A program made the translations under genes and the position numbers. Source: Flaccisagitta enflata (taxonomy: Eukaryota > Chaetognatha > Sagittoidea > Aphragmophora). From it: a stretch of DNA of 64,000 bases. The notes below the pieces were generated by a model. It saw only the letters and a program-made list of their open reading frames with translations, was not told the origin of the DNA and ran no database searches. Location: positions 47,368,001-47,432,000 of the forward strand of contig OZ231128.1 in assembly GCA_965153355.1 (NCBI GenBank). Reading direction: 5' to 3'. Shown here in pieces: positions 1 through 12,926 of this stretch. Positions within the stretch are counted from its first letter, which is position 1. The number at the start of each line of letters is the position of its first letter.

Positions 1-186
1 TCGTATCAAACGTTGTCAAACTTGTCGTCTCGCGTAGGTCGCTGCCCCTGCCTTTTTAGGGTTCGCTATTGCTCCTGCCCACTGACTTGCAACATGGTCA
101 ACAGAGACTTCTTTTAAAATGTTTTTACCCATACCATAACATAAAAAAAAGAAAGCGGCAAAAACAAAAGAATTAAGGAGGGGTAC

Positions 187-2386
187 CTGTGTGCGACAAT
201 CTCGGTGGCAGAATCATCCTCGAGGCCACACATGATGTTTGCAATTACATCTTCTTGATCCTGAAAATGAGAAAGAAATAAGATTAACTTCAGGCGCAAA
301 TCTGATCTCTTTTTTCTTCCCACGGCAAGAGAAGACAAAACAAAACTTTCTTTTTCCTTTCAAGAAAACATTGGAGGGGAAAAATTCGATCACGCCCAAA
401 ATCAATACCAACTACTCAAACAGATCATCGCAGAAAAGGGTTAGTCTTGCACTACACACGATCGTTTACTGTATCGAGAAAAACGCGGTAAAAGAAGCAA
501 AGCAAAGTGTCCACTTTTTAATATCAAATACAATAAGTACGCGACAAAAAGTACTGAAAACACGGTCACTTACATCGTATCTTGGGGGCTAAGGGGAGTA
601 AGTTGCATGAAGATTGGGAGAAGAACGACATAATTGGATAACAAAAGATCTACTTAACTTGCCAACAGAAAAATAAGACATTCATAAAAATACTTGCTGT
701 CAATCCCGACCATTTCTAACGCGCCTATAGAGTCCTAAGGGGCCAGTCCGTCGGTTGGTCGGGCTGGTAGTCTCCTAGAACCTGTTGCAAACAGGGAGGC
801 TCTCCCTTTTCCAACCACCCTCTTCGAATCCAAATACACGACATCTCTCAACCCCCCCCCTCTTTCAGCGCTACAACACATCCCACTTTCTTCACTCACC
901 GGTTTGACGCATTGCACGGGCGTGATTCTTCCGAAAAGTGCTCTTTTGATTTTGAGGACGTGACCCATGCCGTCACACGTGAGGCTCAAATACCGGCCTT
1001 CACAGGTGACGGACACCGTCGGAACAACGCTGGGCATCTGGTGATGGAATTGAGACGAACGAGAGACCGCAGACGCGTCTGTTGAGGGTGAGATCATGAG
1101 AAGGGGAAAGAGGAGTGGGTGAAGGGAGGGGATGGATTAATGGGAAAGTGGTGGCAATGACAATGTTAGATGAGGTCGCCGACAGCGAAATTCCTCCCCC
1201 GAGGAAGAAGAGATCAGCGACTTAAAAACTGTGTGAGCTAGAGAACTCAGCTACTAATGGAAAATCTGGGTAGGAAAGAGCGAACCACAGAGTCAAAGTA
1301 GAAGATCATCAAGAGATAGATTGCTGATTCTATGAAGCGGAAACAGGCCAGACGGGAGCAAATCGGGAGATATTGGGGGAATTCCATTAAGAAAAGCAAA
1401 AGGAAAAAAATCCTTTTTCATCAAGTCCGTCAATAGATTAAAAAAATCTTGCGAAAAAAACCAAAGCTCATTTTCCTTATCAGATCATTTTATCTCACTC
1501 TTTTTATTGCCACCCTCGCCTCTCTCCCACTCTCGCGAGAGAGGGAAACTTGAAAAGGCTTTTTGATAAGAAAGGAACTCTTTGAATAAGGAACATCTGT
1601 TCACGTTCGTTCTCTTTATCTCGCTCTTTCTCTCCCTTATTTTCAATTTCACGATTCTTGATATTCCTTTCTTAGGCTCGGGACTTTTTGTTGTTGTCGG
1701 GGGACTCGAGGTCGAGGCGATAGATTTTGCACGGAGATGACAAAACTCGCTCCAAACCCTACCGCAAACTTTGCACTCCTTTTTTTGGGCAGCGGCCCCG
1801 AAGGGGCCGATGACCTATGCTTTCACACAGGGGAAATTTCTCCTTCATCTTCATCTTCTCCAGTGTACCCCCCCCCCCCTTGGAGACCATATTCCAGCAT
1901 TGAGGCCCAAATCCTAGCCTCGAGGCCCAAATCCCAGCCTCGAGGCCCAAATCCCAGCCTCAAGGCACAAATCCCAGCCTCGAAGCTCAAGTCCCAGCCT
2001 TGAGGCTCAAATCCCAGGCTCGAGGCTCAAATCCCAGGCTTGAGGCTCAAATCCCAGGCTTGAGGCTCAAATCCCTGCCTCCAGGCTCAAATCACTGCCT
2101 CCAGGCTCAAATCCCAGCTTTGAGGCTTAAATCCCAGTCATGAAGCTCAAATCCCAGTCATGAAGCTCAAATCCCAGCCTCCAGGCTCAAATCCAAGCCT
2201 CCAGGCTCAAATCCAAGCCTCCAGGCTCAAATCCCAGCCTCCAGGCTCAAATGAAATCAGCATAGGTCATCGGCCCCTTCGGGGCCGCTGCCCCACTAAC
2301 CACCTCATACCCACATACACTCACATAGGGGCAACGGGTACCGCTGACCATCTAACGCTTTTGCGACTATTATATCTCTGCTATTC

Positions 2387-2443
<57 letters not shown>

Positions 2444-4272
2444 CACACACGGAGCAAAAGGGAAAAGAAAGAACAGAGACCAAAAGTGAGCTCGAAACTG
2501 GCTAGTGACCTTCGACCAAATTTATTGGAAGATCGCAGAAAAAAAGGCGAGAGCGTGAATTTTCAATTCCGTGTGTTAGAGAGTTAATGATGAGGTCTCA
2601 CAGCCCGCAGGTTATTAGAAAGGTAGGAGAGAATGAGCAAAAGGCAAAGGGAGAGGGCCTAAGGTGGTGGGGTAAGATGGCGCACGTAGGAGTGAGAGTG
2701 AGCTAAATAAAGGGGGGATTCTCGAAAAATTTGAAAGCGAAAGTGTGTGTGTGTGTGTGTGTCAGAATTAATGGGAAGTAAAGAGAGCGGAGAGTAGGCG
2801 GTAAAAAGCGCATGTGAACGATGACGACGTCGACGATGAAGCTATAAAATGAAAGATGATGAGTCAGGAGGAAATAATTTCCGAACCCCCTTCACCGATA
2901 TTGGCCTCAAGTTCAACCATCATCACTCTCCGCGCACTTTAATCAACGAAAGAGGTAAAAGAGCACGGGGGGGGGGAGAAAGGGTGAAAGCGACCTAAAC
3001 GATATCTGGACAGCGGAAGGGCGAGAGGATAAAAGTGACAAAAGGGCTGGGAGAGTTGGGGACCAGGAGAAATTGAGATGCAGGACGTTAACGCCAAAAT
3101 GCGAGTCATCTGTGAGCTACAGCTGTGTTCTGAAGGACGCAGAAGAACGCGATAACTCTATCAGGCCAAAGGTGTGAATTGGGTAAATCTTTGAGAAATG
3201 GTCAGGAGCAGGTCAAATGTGAGCGGGACGAGCAGATAGCCGCATGACTGTGCAGTTGGAAAGCTCAAGCGTCGAAAGCAAAAATACTGAAGGAAAGCTT
3301 TCTGACGCCCGTTCCTGCCTCAATCTCGGGATAAATAAAAAGTGACATCTGAAATCCAAGGTGTTGTCAATCAGCCTGTCACTATTAACTCCCTTTTCAT
3401 TTCCCATAAATGTATTCGACGCCGTCATATTCCGCGCTCAGGAAAGCGGGAATAAAATCTTGAAAAGGAGATGATATTGGAGAGGATTTGCGTCAAGATG
3501 TGTTAAACACACACATTTCATGTGCGCGCAGAGATGGATGTGGGGTTTAGCGGAAGTAGAAAAAGCGGTAAAAAAAAGGAAGAGAGCGCCTTCGAATGAC
3601 ACGAGAGTGTTAAAAACATCCTTCTTCAAATGTGGTTAGACATTTTTAGGTCTTCCGGAATAAAGAGAATAAATACATCTCCCGACGCCTCGGCAATCCC
3701 TCATCTATCTCCCTTTTAGAATTTCCACTTCCATCCACTTTTTTAGATATTTTTTTTCCGCCAAAGCCGAGAAAAAAAAGCTATTTTCCTGCGGTTTTGG
3801 GTGCCAAAGAAAACCTCTGAATGAAGTCAAAGACAAATAAAACCACGAGGACCGGAACACCACATTATGAACAATCCCCGGATATTCATTATTAAAAGGA
3901 CTGCTTGTTATGAAACGGCGTCGAAAAAACAAATGCAATTCACAATGCCTTTATGCCTTAAAAAATGAATAAATTTCGTTAAAAGAAATTCCCCCCCGGA
4001 AGTATTACTTTTTTTCAAATGCTTAAATCTAGCTATCGCCAAAAAAAATTAATTCGAATCCCTTTCTCTATTCTAATTTTCAAAAGTAGAAAAAAAGTAG
4101 GAAAATTCTTACCTTTTGACTTCCTGGTGAGATCCAGAGATGTTTGTCGTTGTGTAAGAGTCAAAGCCGGCTGCTGTTGCTCTTGACTTCTTTGTGGCAC
4201 CGCCGTAGAGACATTGACGATTAGAGTTATGGAGACCACAACGACGATCGCCAAACATTCAAGCTCGTGCAT
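187..4272 (-). CDS. SUEL/rhamnose-binding lectin-type protein, 5' exons (partial gene)
   Basis: Three exons can be joined, and the gene leaves the window on the left. Exon 1 (4272-4113) encodes a hydrophobic signal-peptide-like start (MHELECLAIVVVVSITLIV) and ends AAAG|GTAAGA in phase 1. Exon 2 (1078-900) begins after a CAACAG acceptor, supplies the two missing bases, and ends CCG|GTGAGT in phase 0. Exon 3 (260-187) follows TTTTCAG and ends CAG|GTACCC in phase 2. Exon 2 reads VTCEGRYLSLTC, then ALFGR and a Cys. Exon 3 reads NIMCGLEDD...TEIVAHR, where the next residue should be the conserved Cys. These match, in order, the CEG-x-L-x-L-x-C, YGR and IV-x-x-RC blocks of the SUEL/galactose-binding lectin domain also found in latrophilins. 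The C-terminal half lies outside the window. Known members bind galactose or rhamnose outside the cell; a secreted or surface role here is inferred. Upstream in-frame ATGs at 4299 and 4332 are possible. The domain call is firmer than the link to exon 1, which rests on phase. Confidence 0.72.
261..899 (-). other. Intron 2 of the lectin-type gene
   Basis: This runs from the GTGAGTG donor below position 900 to the TTTTCAG acceptor above 260. It holds no repeat or ORF I can support. Open frames across it read through splice sites or are chance AT-rich frames. Confidence 0.6.
1783..2366 (-). mobile_element. Family B element with ~20-bp minisatellite
   Basis: An inverted repeat (1786-1825 and 2258-2295) contains a GGCCCC-GAA-GGGGCC hairpin followed by GATGACCTATGC. 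Between the arms lie about 19 tandem copies of a ~20-bp unit of the type GAGGCTCAAATCCCAGCCTC (1895-2250). The far end reads CAACGGGTACCGCTGACC then CTTTTGCGACT, as in the copies at 34.0 and 38.6 kb. It lies in intron 1 of the lectin-type gene. It has no coding capacity, so it is non-autonomous. Its class is inferred from the hairpin and from the occupied/empty site comparison at 37.9 kb. Confidence 0.7.
2389..2450. repeat. (AG)n(ACAG)n(CA)n compound microsatellite
   Basis: Perfect AG dinucleotides run into ACAG and then CA repeats just beyond the end of the family B copy. Confidence 0.95.
2451..4112 (-). other. Remainder of lectin-type gene intron 1
   Basis: Non-coding sequence with a short (GT)n at 2743-2761. 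I see no further exon that fits the phases, and no mobile element. Confidence 0.5.
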
Positions 4273-4936
4273 CGTTACTGATTGGAATTGTCGCTTCATT
4301 TTTTTTGGTTTGTTATGATGATAATGATGCAAATAAATGTAAGTATCACTCCGCGAGCATTAGCGTTGCGGTTGTTTAAGTAAGCGCCCCCTTAAGTCAT
4401 GGTAATTATGCCGGAGAGTATTTAGGAGTCCATAAGTTTGATACTTTTATCTGGACATTTTTCTTTTATTCATTCAGAGAGCAGAAGTGTAAAAATGTAA
4501 TCCTAATTGTAGAGAGAGGGCGTCACTCCGCGTGGGGTTTGATTGTTATCGCGAACAACGAGAATATGCGTGGGCAGGTTGCAAAAAAGACGATCAAAAT
4601 GACGTCGACGTCGTCATCGTTTTCGTTAAGCAGTGTTGGCGCCGGGAAGAAAGGTGATGTAGCGAAACGAAAACGTCGAAGCTCAAACCATTGGGATTTT
4701 CGTTGCGCGTTTTTGTCATCATTTTTGTTATTTTCGTTTCGCAACGGTAATTGTCATTTTAAGAGTTTCTCGCGGGGGGAAATATGTAGAATCTGTGGAG
4801 AAAGAAATGGAGAATAAAATAATGAAAATGTTCTTTCATCATCGAGACAAACCAGACAAACTGGAGAATTTCCGAATCAAACGACGAAACGAAAATAGTA
4901 AACGTTGTGAAGATGTACTTGCATGTGCGTGCTCTT

Positions 4937-5066
4937 TTTAGGTGCGACAAAGCACCCCTATAACTAGCTGTGTCCGTTGGTCGGTCGGTCGGTTGGTCGG
5001 TCGGTAAAGCATTCTTTCGACGATCCACACGTCGCACCTTGTTGGCCTACTTGGCCTTGTTTCTTA
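4937..5066 (-). mobile_element. Family A (HINE-like) element
   Basis: On the plus strand it begins TTTTTA, then the hairpin GGTGC-GACAAA-GCACC, then CTATAA and a GGTCGGTC array (4975-5005). It ends CACACGTCGCACC followed by GGCCTTGTTT. The far-end GTCGCACC is the reverse complement of GGTGCGAC in its own hairpin, a subterminal match that differs from the AGTCGCG-type copies elsewhere. Confidence 0.65.
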
Positions 5067-8000
5067 AGAGATTTTATTCAGGTTAAGTTTCCAATCGCCC
5101 TCTCTCGGGCATGTCCAGAGCTGTCCGCCCGTCTGGCCGTTGGACCGTCACAGAGAAAGTTTAGCCCAATCAATCTTTTGACAAATTCATTCAAACTCAA
5201 ATGTGATCAATCAAATTCTCAATGTAGTGAGGTCGCATCTTGAAGTCCTCATTAAACTTTGTTCTTGAGCCATCGCGATGGTTTCTATGCAAAGATGGAA
5301 ACACGAAACTTGTCATTTCAGTCATTTGATCTGAGTCGTCATTCTAGCCGTCATTTGAGAGCTCGCCTCTCGTGAGACCATTTATCGATTTTGAAGAGAG
5401 ATGAAAGAATGTGGAAACAAGTCGAAGAAGATGAGAACGAGAATTAAGAATCAAAAGCAAACAAAAAGACAAGGGCTAAAGAGTCGTAACAAGGCATAAA
5501 AATGCGGATGAGACTGAAAATACTGTCAAAAGAAACTTCGAGAGTCAACTGTAGGGTATCCTAAATAGTCACTAATAGTTTCTGTCCACTCGACATACCC
5601 GACGCCCAACCCTCCACATACATCTAAAAAATATCGAGTCGACCAGAGCTCGAGGCATCGGACCACATCCTCCAAGCACATTTGCTGACATCCATCATCC
5701 AGAAGCAAAGAAAAATGTGAGACAAAACAAAAATCGATAAAGGGCATATTAAGAGGGAAGACAGCGAAAAGAAGAACACAAAAACTGAAGTTCTGAACAA
5801 ATGAACAAAGATAGATTTTTGAAGAAGCGTCCAATTACACACATTCAAGCCTGAGAAAATCTCGACGAAAACGCGCGCTCGATAGGAGGCATCACTAATG
5901 AGTTTCTTTTTCTTTCGAAAATCTCTGTATTGAAAGGCCAACAACATCACTCCTCATCTGATGAAAGATAAAAGTTTGATAACTGAATGTCGAGGAAATT
6001 TTAGCAGAAAATGAAGAATGTTGATGGGAGAAATCTTTCTTCTCTTGCGTTTTCTCTTTCTTAAAAAAAAAAAAGCCTGTCGAAATAAGAGGTCGAGCAT
6101 CATGGCGCGATATCTTAAGTAAGAGAAAAAAGTTAAAAGAGAAAGAAAAAGATTTTATGTGTTCTTCTTTTTGGTGAATTCTGCAGACTCTTCAACTTCT
6201 TACTCTCGAGGGGGAAAATTTTTTATTACCATTCGTTTATTTTTCATCTAGGCGGAGAGAACGCGTTTAGAAGTAGCCCAATCTACGTTTGTTTTGATTT
6301 TTATGCATCTGTGTTTTTATTAAACATCTTGCAAAAACAGATACGTTCTCATCCCAACATTATCCAGAATACATATCACCTGTCCATAAAGATAATTAGA
6401 TAAAGGAGTATAACTGCAGTATACACGATAAAACGTTTCACAACAAACCACTTTTTTTTCTAGAATATTCCTAAATTTTTTAACCAGTTTCGCCAGATTC
6501 TTCCTAGCAAATTTTTCCTTCAGACTCAATCCGCAAACAAAGCAGCAGACTCGAGGCCACTCAAGAGCCACCTCTCTCAGCAACCTTTTCCTCAGGAAGA
6601 AGAGGCGCACAAACAGGGGAAAGTTATTTGGCAAATCTGCAGTAAAAACTCGAAAAAATCAAAAGAGTGGAAAGTGTGAAAGACAAATATTGTCTCCCTC
6701 TTTTTTTCCACAAAAAAGTTCCAAAGAGGCCTCTCGAAAGTAACTTGACAATGTCGATGGCAAAGTGAAGAGGTGGAAAAATAAGAGAAAAAGTCTGGTG
6801 GGGGGAAGGAGCAAGGGGGACAAATTAGCGAAGGGGACAAGAGCTAAGGTAAAAGGATGAAAAGTTAAAATTCCAATGACAAGTTGGCGATGGCAGACGG
6901 AATATCTGATCCGTGATTTTGGAGCGAAGGACCAAAAAGCGCTGTTAAAAAGTGAAAAAGAGGAATGATATTTAAAAGGAGAGAACAAATTGCCCGAAAT
7001 ACCACGACACTAAAGGGAAAAAAATGACTAAAAAGAGATGGCGATTACACGGCAGATTCTCTTTTTCAAACATTAAAGAACAAGGGGGAAGAGTCTTAGA
7101 ACGATGCATCCTTGGCTCCTAGTAAAAAGACAGCCCTGAGCATATACTGGGTAAATGCGTCAAATGTATGAGAGCGCATGACTCACTTCACTGTTTAATC
7201 AGTGCAATTCTTAAGAAGTTTACTTTAAGAGCGGAAGAATCTGAAGAAACCGGTGGACCAGGCAACCTGTTAAAATGGGAGGACACATTTTTAAACAATT
7301 CTATAATTCTTTTCAATCAAGAATGAGGAAGGCGGAGAGAGGGAATGAGAAAAAGCCAAAAAACGATAGGGCGGCTAAGTTTACATTGTAGTATTTCACC
7401 AAGGTGATGAATGTCGAGCTAGTAAATGAAAAGGGGCGGTTTTTCTATTGCCAATTAAATTCGGAACTTTAAAATGAGCTCCATTAAGTGAGATTTGGGA
7501 AATTATCCGTTTCTCCAGAAGATGTGGAATCTTACTCATGTCTTGATAAATCATATGGTGCAGCAGAATAGAATTGTTAGCCTGTATCGCTTTTGCATTA
7601 AAAGGGAGTGGCCTTGTTTCCCCTCACGAGATGAAGTTTGAAAAAAAAGGATGCCATTGTTCTTATATATATATATTTATTTTCTGGAGTTTTTTCCTGC
7701 TTTGGCTCTCCAGAACTTCTCGCCGTTAGACCCTCTGAGTTATACCATTTGTTGACAAAAGCTTCGGCTGAACTAATAATCTTTTCTCAACCTTCTCCGC
7801 CCGTTCGTTCACTCACTTTTAAGAGAAAAGGAAAAAAAGAAAAACGAAAAAGAAAAAAAATCAGTTGTGGACTTTTGCTTTTTCATAAACTAAAATTTTT
7901 ACTCGGAAGGAAAACAAACGATGGAGTCTTGCTTCAGACCAAAAGTTAGTAAATACATCTGATATTTGACATGTCTCTGGTCTAAACTTTCATTAAATCT

Positions 8001-10885
8001 GACAGAAAACCGGTCAGGCGCTGCTCAGGCTCAGCAGCAGACTGACAGATTGATTGATTGCTAGTTCTTACTCACCCCCTCCCCCAACGGCCGACCGGAA
8101 AACAGACAGACGAATCAGCCGACCAAACAGAGCTCACAAACCAACTACATAGTGTGCAGTCGGTTGGATTTTACAGATGATTTCGGCCAAAAAAGTTTTC
8201 AGTTTTCAATGCCGTTCACATCTGGAAATTCGTTCGTTCGAGTTGAATGTTTAACGTTAAGGAAGCGAGAATCGTTAAACGAAGTTTTTTTTCTTCTTAT
8301 TGGCAACGTGGTTCACAAAACCCAAAATGAAAGGCGTCATCCAAGCAATTTGCAGAATCCAAGCAATTTGCCAAGCTGCAACTATCGATCAGCGCGGTAA
8401 TCCAGGGAAATAAAATCCAAGGCGCGAATGCAGTTAGCAAGAGATCTCGACAGACAAACCGCATCTTTCCCAACCCCCTTTCCTCCTAAAAACATTCCCC
8501 CTCCCCTTCCCCCAGCACTTGGCTCTCATCTTACTCTTAGTTCTTTTATTCTCCCAGTGCTCGTTTCTCGAAACCTGAGATCCCTTTGAATGAAGAGAAA
8601 TAGTCGGACAGGACTTCCAGACATACCATCGTGATCACAATTCAAGCCCAGACAACCAAAGATTCAAGTTTTACTCCTAAGATTACAAACTTAGTCAAAC
8701 GCGGGATAGGACAATACTGCACTGACATGCAGATGTAGTAATTGATCAATGGCAAAAAAAAAAACCGAACTTTCACCGAAGTAAAAATCAATCTCCACTT
8801 TTGGTTGTGATCGATTTCTGCAAATTCTATTAACAGGAAACCGAAGTCAATTTCTTTTTCAAAAAGAGGGATTAAGAATTAGGCGGCTTTGACTTCTATT
8901 TGTGAGTTTAAGAGTGTAAGACTTGATTTTCGAGTTAGGAGCGGAAGGGGGAGGAAAAAATCGGACAATTTCATTACTTTTAGTAAGAACGAGATTGGAA
9001 TTGGAATTAAAAACGAAAATTTAAATCCAGTTTGAAGGCGATTGATTGAAAACTCACATCTGCTGTGAGAATTCCGGGTGAAGACTGCCGTTGTTTACTT
9101 TTTAAGCGTTACTTCCTTTGGTTTGGAGTAAATAAGGAGATCAGAAAAGTAGTGATCGATCTAGTGAGACTTGAAATATTCCTGAATTCCTTCGTGTCGA
9201 TGAGCGAACGTAATTTCCAGAGCAATTAAATTTCAATTCAAGCCGGAAGTAAATAAAGATAAAAGAGTTTACGGCGCGAGATATAATCCAGTGCGTAAGA
9301 CTGTTCCAGTGCTCTTATCCAAATACAATTTTCAAAAAAAACCGTCACAGGGTCACAGCGCACGTGTTGTTTCCACTTCATAACTCCAAGACTGTTTCGA
9401 GAAAGAGAGAGGAAAGCAGTCAAAAAGATGTTTTCTTTCCGACCCCAAGAAATACACGTTCGCCGAGCCATCATAGGACGAGGAAAAGTATCCCGGAGAG
9501 ATTACAATGGGATGCGAGAGAAAAGCTCTTCAGGTTTGGAGAGCGACCGTGGAGCGACGAGACGAGTCAAAAGGAGAGAGAAAGACAGAATAAAGAAAAT
9601 CACTTCATCGTTGCTACCTTCGCTTCGGGACTCGCAAAAAATCTCTGGAGAAGAAAGAAAGAAAATAACCCGTCTTTCATTCTCTGTTCAACTCCACGCT
9701 TTCTTCCGTAAGAGAAGCTTTTTTTTTAACTCTCATTCTTTTTCCTTTGGAGAGAAAGTTCCTTCTCTCTCATTCTCTCCCCCTCCTCTCCGGGTTCCCC
9801 TTCCTCCTCCATTCATCCTCCCTTGCTTCACTTCCTCCTCATCCTCCTCCAAATTCACCTTCCTCCTCTCCCATCCTCCTCATCGTCTTCCTCGTCCTCT
9901 TCCTCTTTTCTTCTCTCGCCGACGACCGTAAGATTGGCAGTTGCGGATGTGCGGTGATGCTGTTGCTGCTGCTGCCTCTGACGCAGCGTCGAATCCTTCC
10001 GTGAAAGAAAAAAAAAGTGGAAGTCGTGTGAGAAAATGGAAAGCAGAAAAACTCAGATAGGGCTAAAAAAAGGACAGGATAGACAGGAGGGAATAGAGAA
10101 AGAAACTTGAAACCAAACAATCTGATCTCTATGAAGAAATTCGCTGGTCAAGGCTTGCAATAGCGTGCGGATGGACAGGAACAGTAATGATCATTGGGCA
10201 AGGGCAGGGATGAAAAAAAACTGCGTGTCCTGACTCTACAAGCCGATGGAGAGACCGACCAACGGACAGACAGGCAGAAAGAAAAGCGTTAGTGGGAAAA
10301 CATGCCGGTAGGTAAATATGAAAAAAGTAAAAATAGATGTCATAAAAATGTTGTTAAGTTAGAAATGTAGCGACATAAAAATTAAATGAGAAAGAAAATA
10401 AAGGGAATACTGGGAAACAATGAAAGATAATGGGGAGAAATTGAAAACGATTAGAACTGAGAACAAATAGAAAAAAATGTTGAATTAGCAGTGAAAGAAT
10501 GAAAAGAGAGAAGAAAAACTGCTGCAGATAAAAAAAAAAAAAAAAAAGAAAAAGAAAACGAAAAAGAAGAGGAAGTGGTACTGAGACTACTGAGAGAGAA
10601 ATATGAAAGAGACTGAGAGTGAAAGAGAGAAGAAAAAAAAAATAAATGTGAAGAAAAGTGAAAACAAAAACCCATCGGGAAACAGTTATGGTCTCTTCGG
10701 TGGGAGAAAGAGAGAGAAAAACGAGAAGCAAGAATCAAGGGAAAAATCCTCCCTCCTTATAACGCATCATTCCTTGTAATCGTATTGAGGGCCCTCGAGG
10801 GTTGCCGCTGCAGGCGCGTTTGGGGGCGAAGAATATAGCTACTACTATTTATTCAAATATATTCGATTTTTTTCGAAACCCTCCT
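5067..10885. other. Long stretch without recognisable genes
   Basis: Mostly AT-rich non-coding DNA. Short GACCGACC/GACAGAC traces at 8090-8140 and 10250-10275 look like decayed family A arrays. A pyrimidine-rich CTCCTC tract covers 9770-9900 and a purine-rich tract 10450-10720. Open frames here have no recognisable domain or splice context, so I annotate none. Confidence 0.5.
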
Positions 10886-11556
10886 TTTTGGGCAGCGGTG
10901 CAAAAGGGCTGATGTCCTGTAGGACACGGGTGAATTTCCTTACGTCCGTCTGTTCGTCCGTCCGTCCGTCTCTCTGTCCATCTGTCCGTCCGTCCGTCCC
11001 CCCCCAGGCCACTCAGGCCCAAATCTGGCTCTTTCAGGCCTGAAATTAGTCCTATGAGACCCGAATCAACCCTCTTAGACCTAATATCACCTCTCACAGG
11101 TCCAAAATTATATCTCTTGGTTCCAAATTCAGCCTCCTTACGCCCAAAGATGCCCAAAATTAGCCCTCTTTAGACCAAAATCAGCCAGCCAAGACCACAA
11201 ATCAACCCTTTCAGGCCTCTCTGGCTTTTCTGGCCTCTACAGTCTCTCATTCCTCTCTGGCCTGAAATATGCTTCAAACCTGCCCTCTGGAGCCGAAATC
11301 TTGACCTCTCAGCGGTCGATTTTGGTGCCGCTTCCACCGCTTCCGCTTCCGCTTTGTAGTTCAAATATTAGTAGCTATCACACCCACCAAAATGGAAGCT
11401 TCCACATCCCTACCTCTCAGGACGGATGGATGTGAGGAAATTCACCCCTGTGTCCTACAGGATATCGGCCCTTTGCGGCCGCTGCCCTGCTCTTACTCCA
11501 CTTCTTCAGCTTATCACTCCGAGCAGGGCATCGGGTACCGCTGACCATGTGCGATC
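10886..11556 (-). mobile_element. Family B element, diverged
   Basis: It starts TTTTTGGGCAGCGG and has inverted-repeat parts TGTCCTGTAGGACACGGG (10912-10930) and TGTCCTACAGGATATCGGCC (11450-11472). Inside are a short GTCC/GTCT array (10943-10998) and degenerate ~25-bp repeats of the AGGCC-x-AAAT type up to 11290. It ends CATCGGGTACCGCTGACCAT, the same far end as other B copies. A hAT-type MITE is inserted at 11313. Confidence 0.6.
11313..11412 (-). mobile_element. hAT-type MITE (GGAAGC-rich), one end truncated
   Basis: It shares the CTTCCACCGCTTCCGCTTCC core and the CACCCACCAAAATGGAAGC segment with the copy at 52,269. It is flanked by a perfect 8-bp direct repeat CCTCTCAG (11305-11312 and 11413-11420), the target duplication size of hAT elements. 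The left terminal TAGGG...GAAG is missing although the duplication abuts the remainder. Confidence 0.65.
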
Positions 11557-11665
11557 CTTGGATGACTAGTTTCCGTCTGTCTTTCTTTTTTACTCGGCCT
11601 TTTTTCATGGACAGAACCCGTCTGGGACCCTGGGTCTTTGTCTGTCTGTCTGTCCGTCTGTCTGT

Positions 11666-12073
<408 letters not shown>

Positions 12074-12547
12074 CTTCCTTTCTCTCTTTCTCTTTCATAC
12101 TTTTCATCTCGTTTCACATCGAGGAAAAAAAGCTTTTCACCAAATTGAATCGGTGCAGAGAACCGAAAATCCAGAAAACGCAAGATTTTGTTGGTGGATT
12201 TAATTTCATTTTAAGTTTATTTTTTTTTTCCCTTTTCCCTTTCTCGATCTTTTCCCCTGGTCCTCTGTCCCACTCTCTCGTATCGCAATGAACAGTGACC
12301 GCAAAATGAGAAGATAATGATTTTGTGATGCAAAAAAAGATGAAAAGAGAGAATTGTACGCAATAAACACATCAACTTTCACGTAGGAAGAAGACGAAGG
12401 GATAAAAATTAAAAAAGTTGATGAAACCTCCGAAAAATTTTCTGTATTCTAATTCTATGTCCTTTTCTGCAGAGTATAAAGGGAAAATGTTTCCACCAAC
12501 AAAATATCGGGGCCAAATTTCTCTGACACCTATCTTCCATCCGACAA

Positions 12548-12586
12548 AGAGAGAGAGAGAGAGAGAGAGAGAGAAGAAGAGAGAGA

Positions 12587-12621
<35 letters not shown>

Positions 12622-12710
12622 CGCACACACAGACAGACTGAGACAGACAGGCAGACAGAGCCTGACAGTAAGGAAGACAGACAGTGAGACAGAGAGACAG
12701 AAACAGACTG
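12548..12710. repeat. (GA)n then degenerate (ACAG)n microsatellite
   Basis: Interrupted GA repeats (12548-12622) pass through CACA into ACAGACAG-like repeats. Confidence 0.9.
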
Positions 12711-12926
12711 AAAGGTATCGGACAAGTGGAAGATGAAAGACAAGAGGCGAAAATAACGCAATATTTATCGAATGTGAAACATTCTTTTGCCGCGGCAAAT
12801 TTGGACTACTTTTTTCTTCGTTTTTCATACACATTCATCGCCTTTTGTGTTTCTTTTAGGTCACTCTCCTAAAGGCCACAATATTTTTTTTTTGGTCTGT
12901 TGGTATTCCTGGGAGAATGTTTTATA

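Noticed and set aside
1895-2250. CRISPR-like regular repeats
   Set aside because: The units are contiguous ~20-bp tandem copies without unique spacers, in a eukaryotic sequence.
5067-9900. Further upstream exons of the lectin-type gene
   Set aside because: Several minus-strand frames are open, but none combines a donor of the right phase with a signal peptide or domain, and exon 1 at 4,272 already supplies a start.
9428-9931. 167-residue frame on the plus strand
   Set aside because: The second half lies in a CTCCTC-rich tract, and no domain or splice signals support it.
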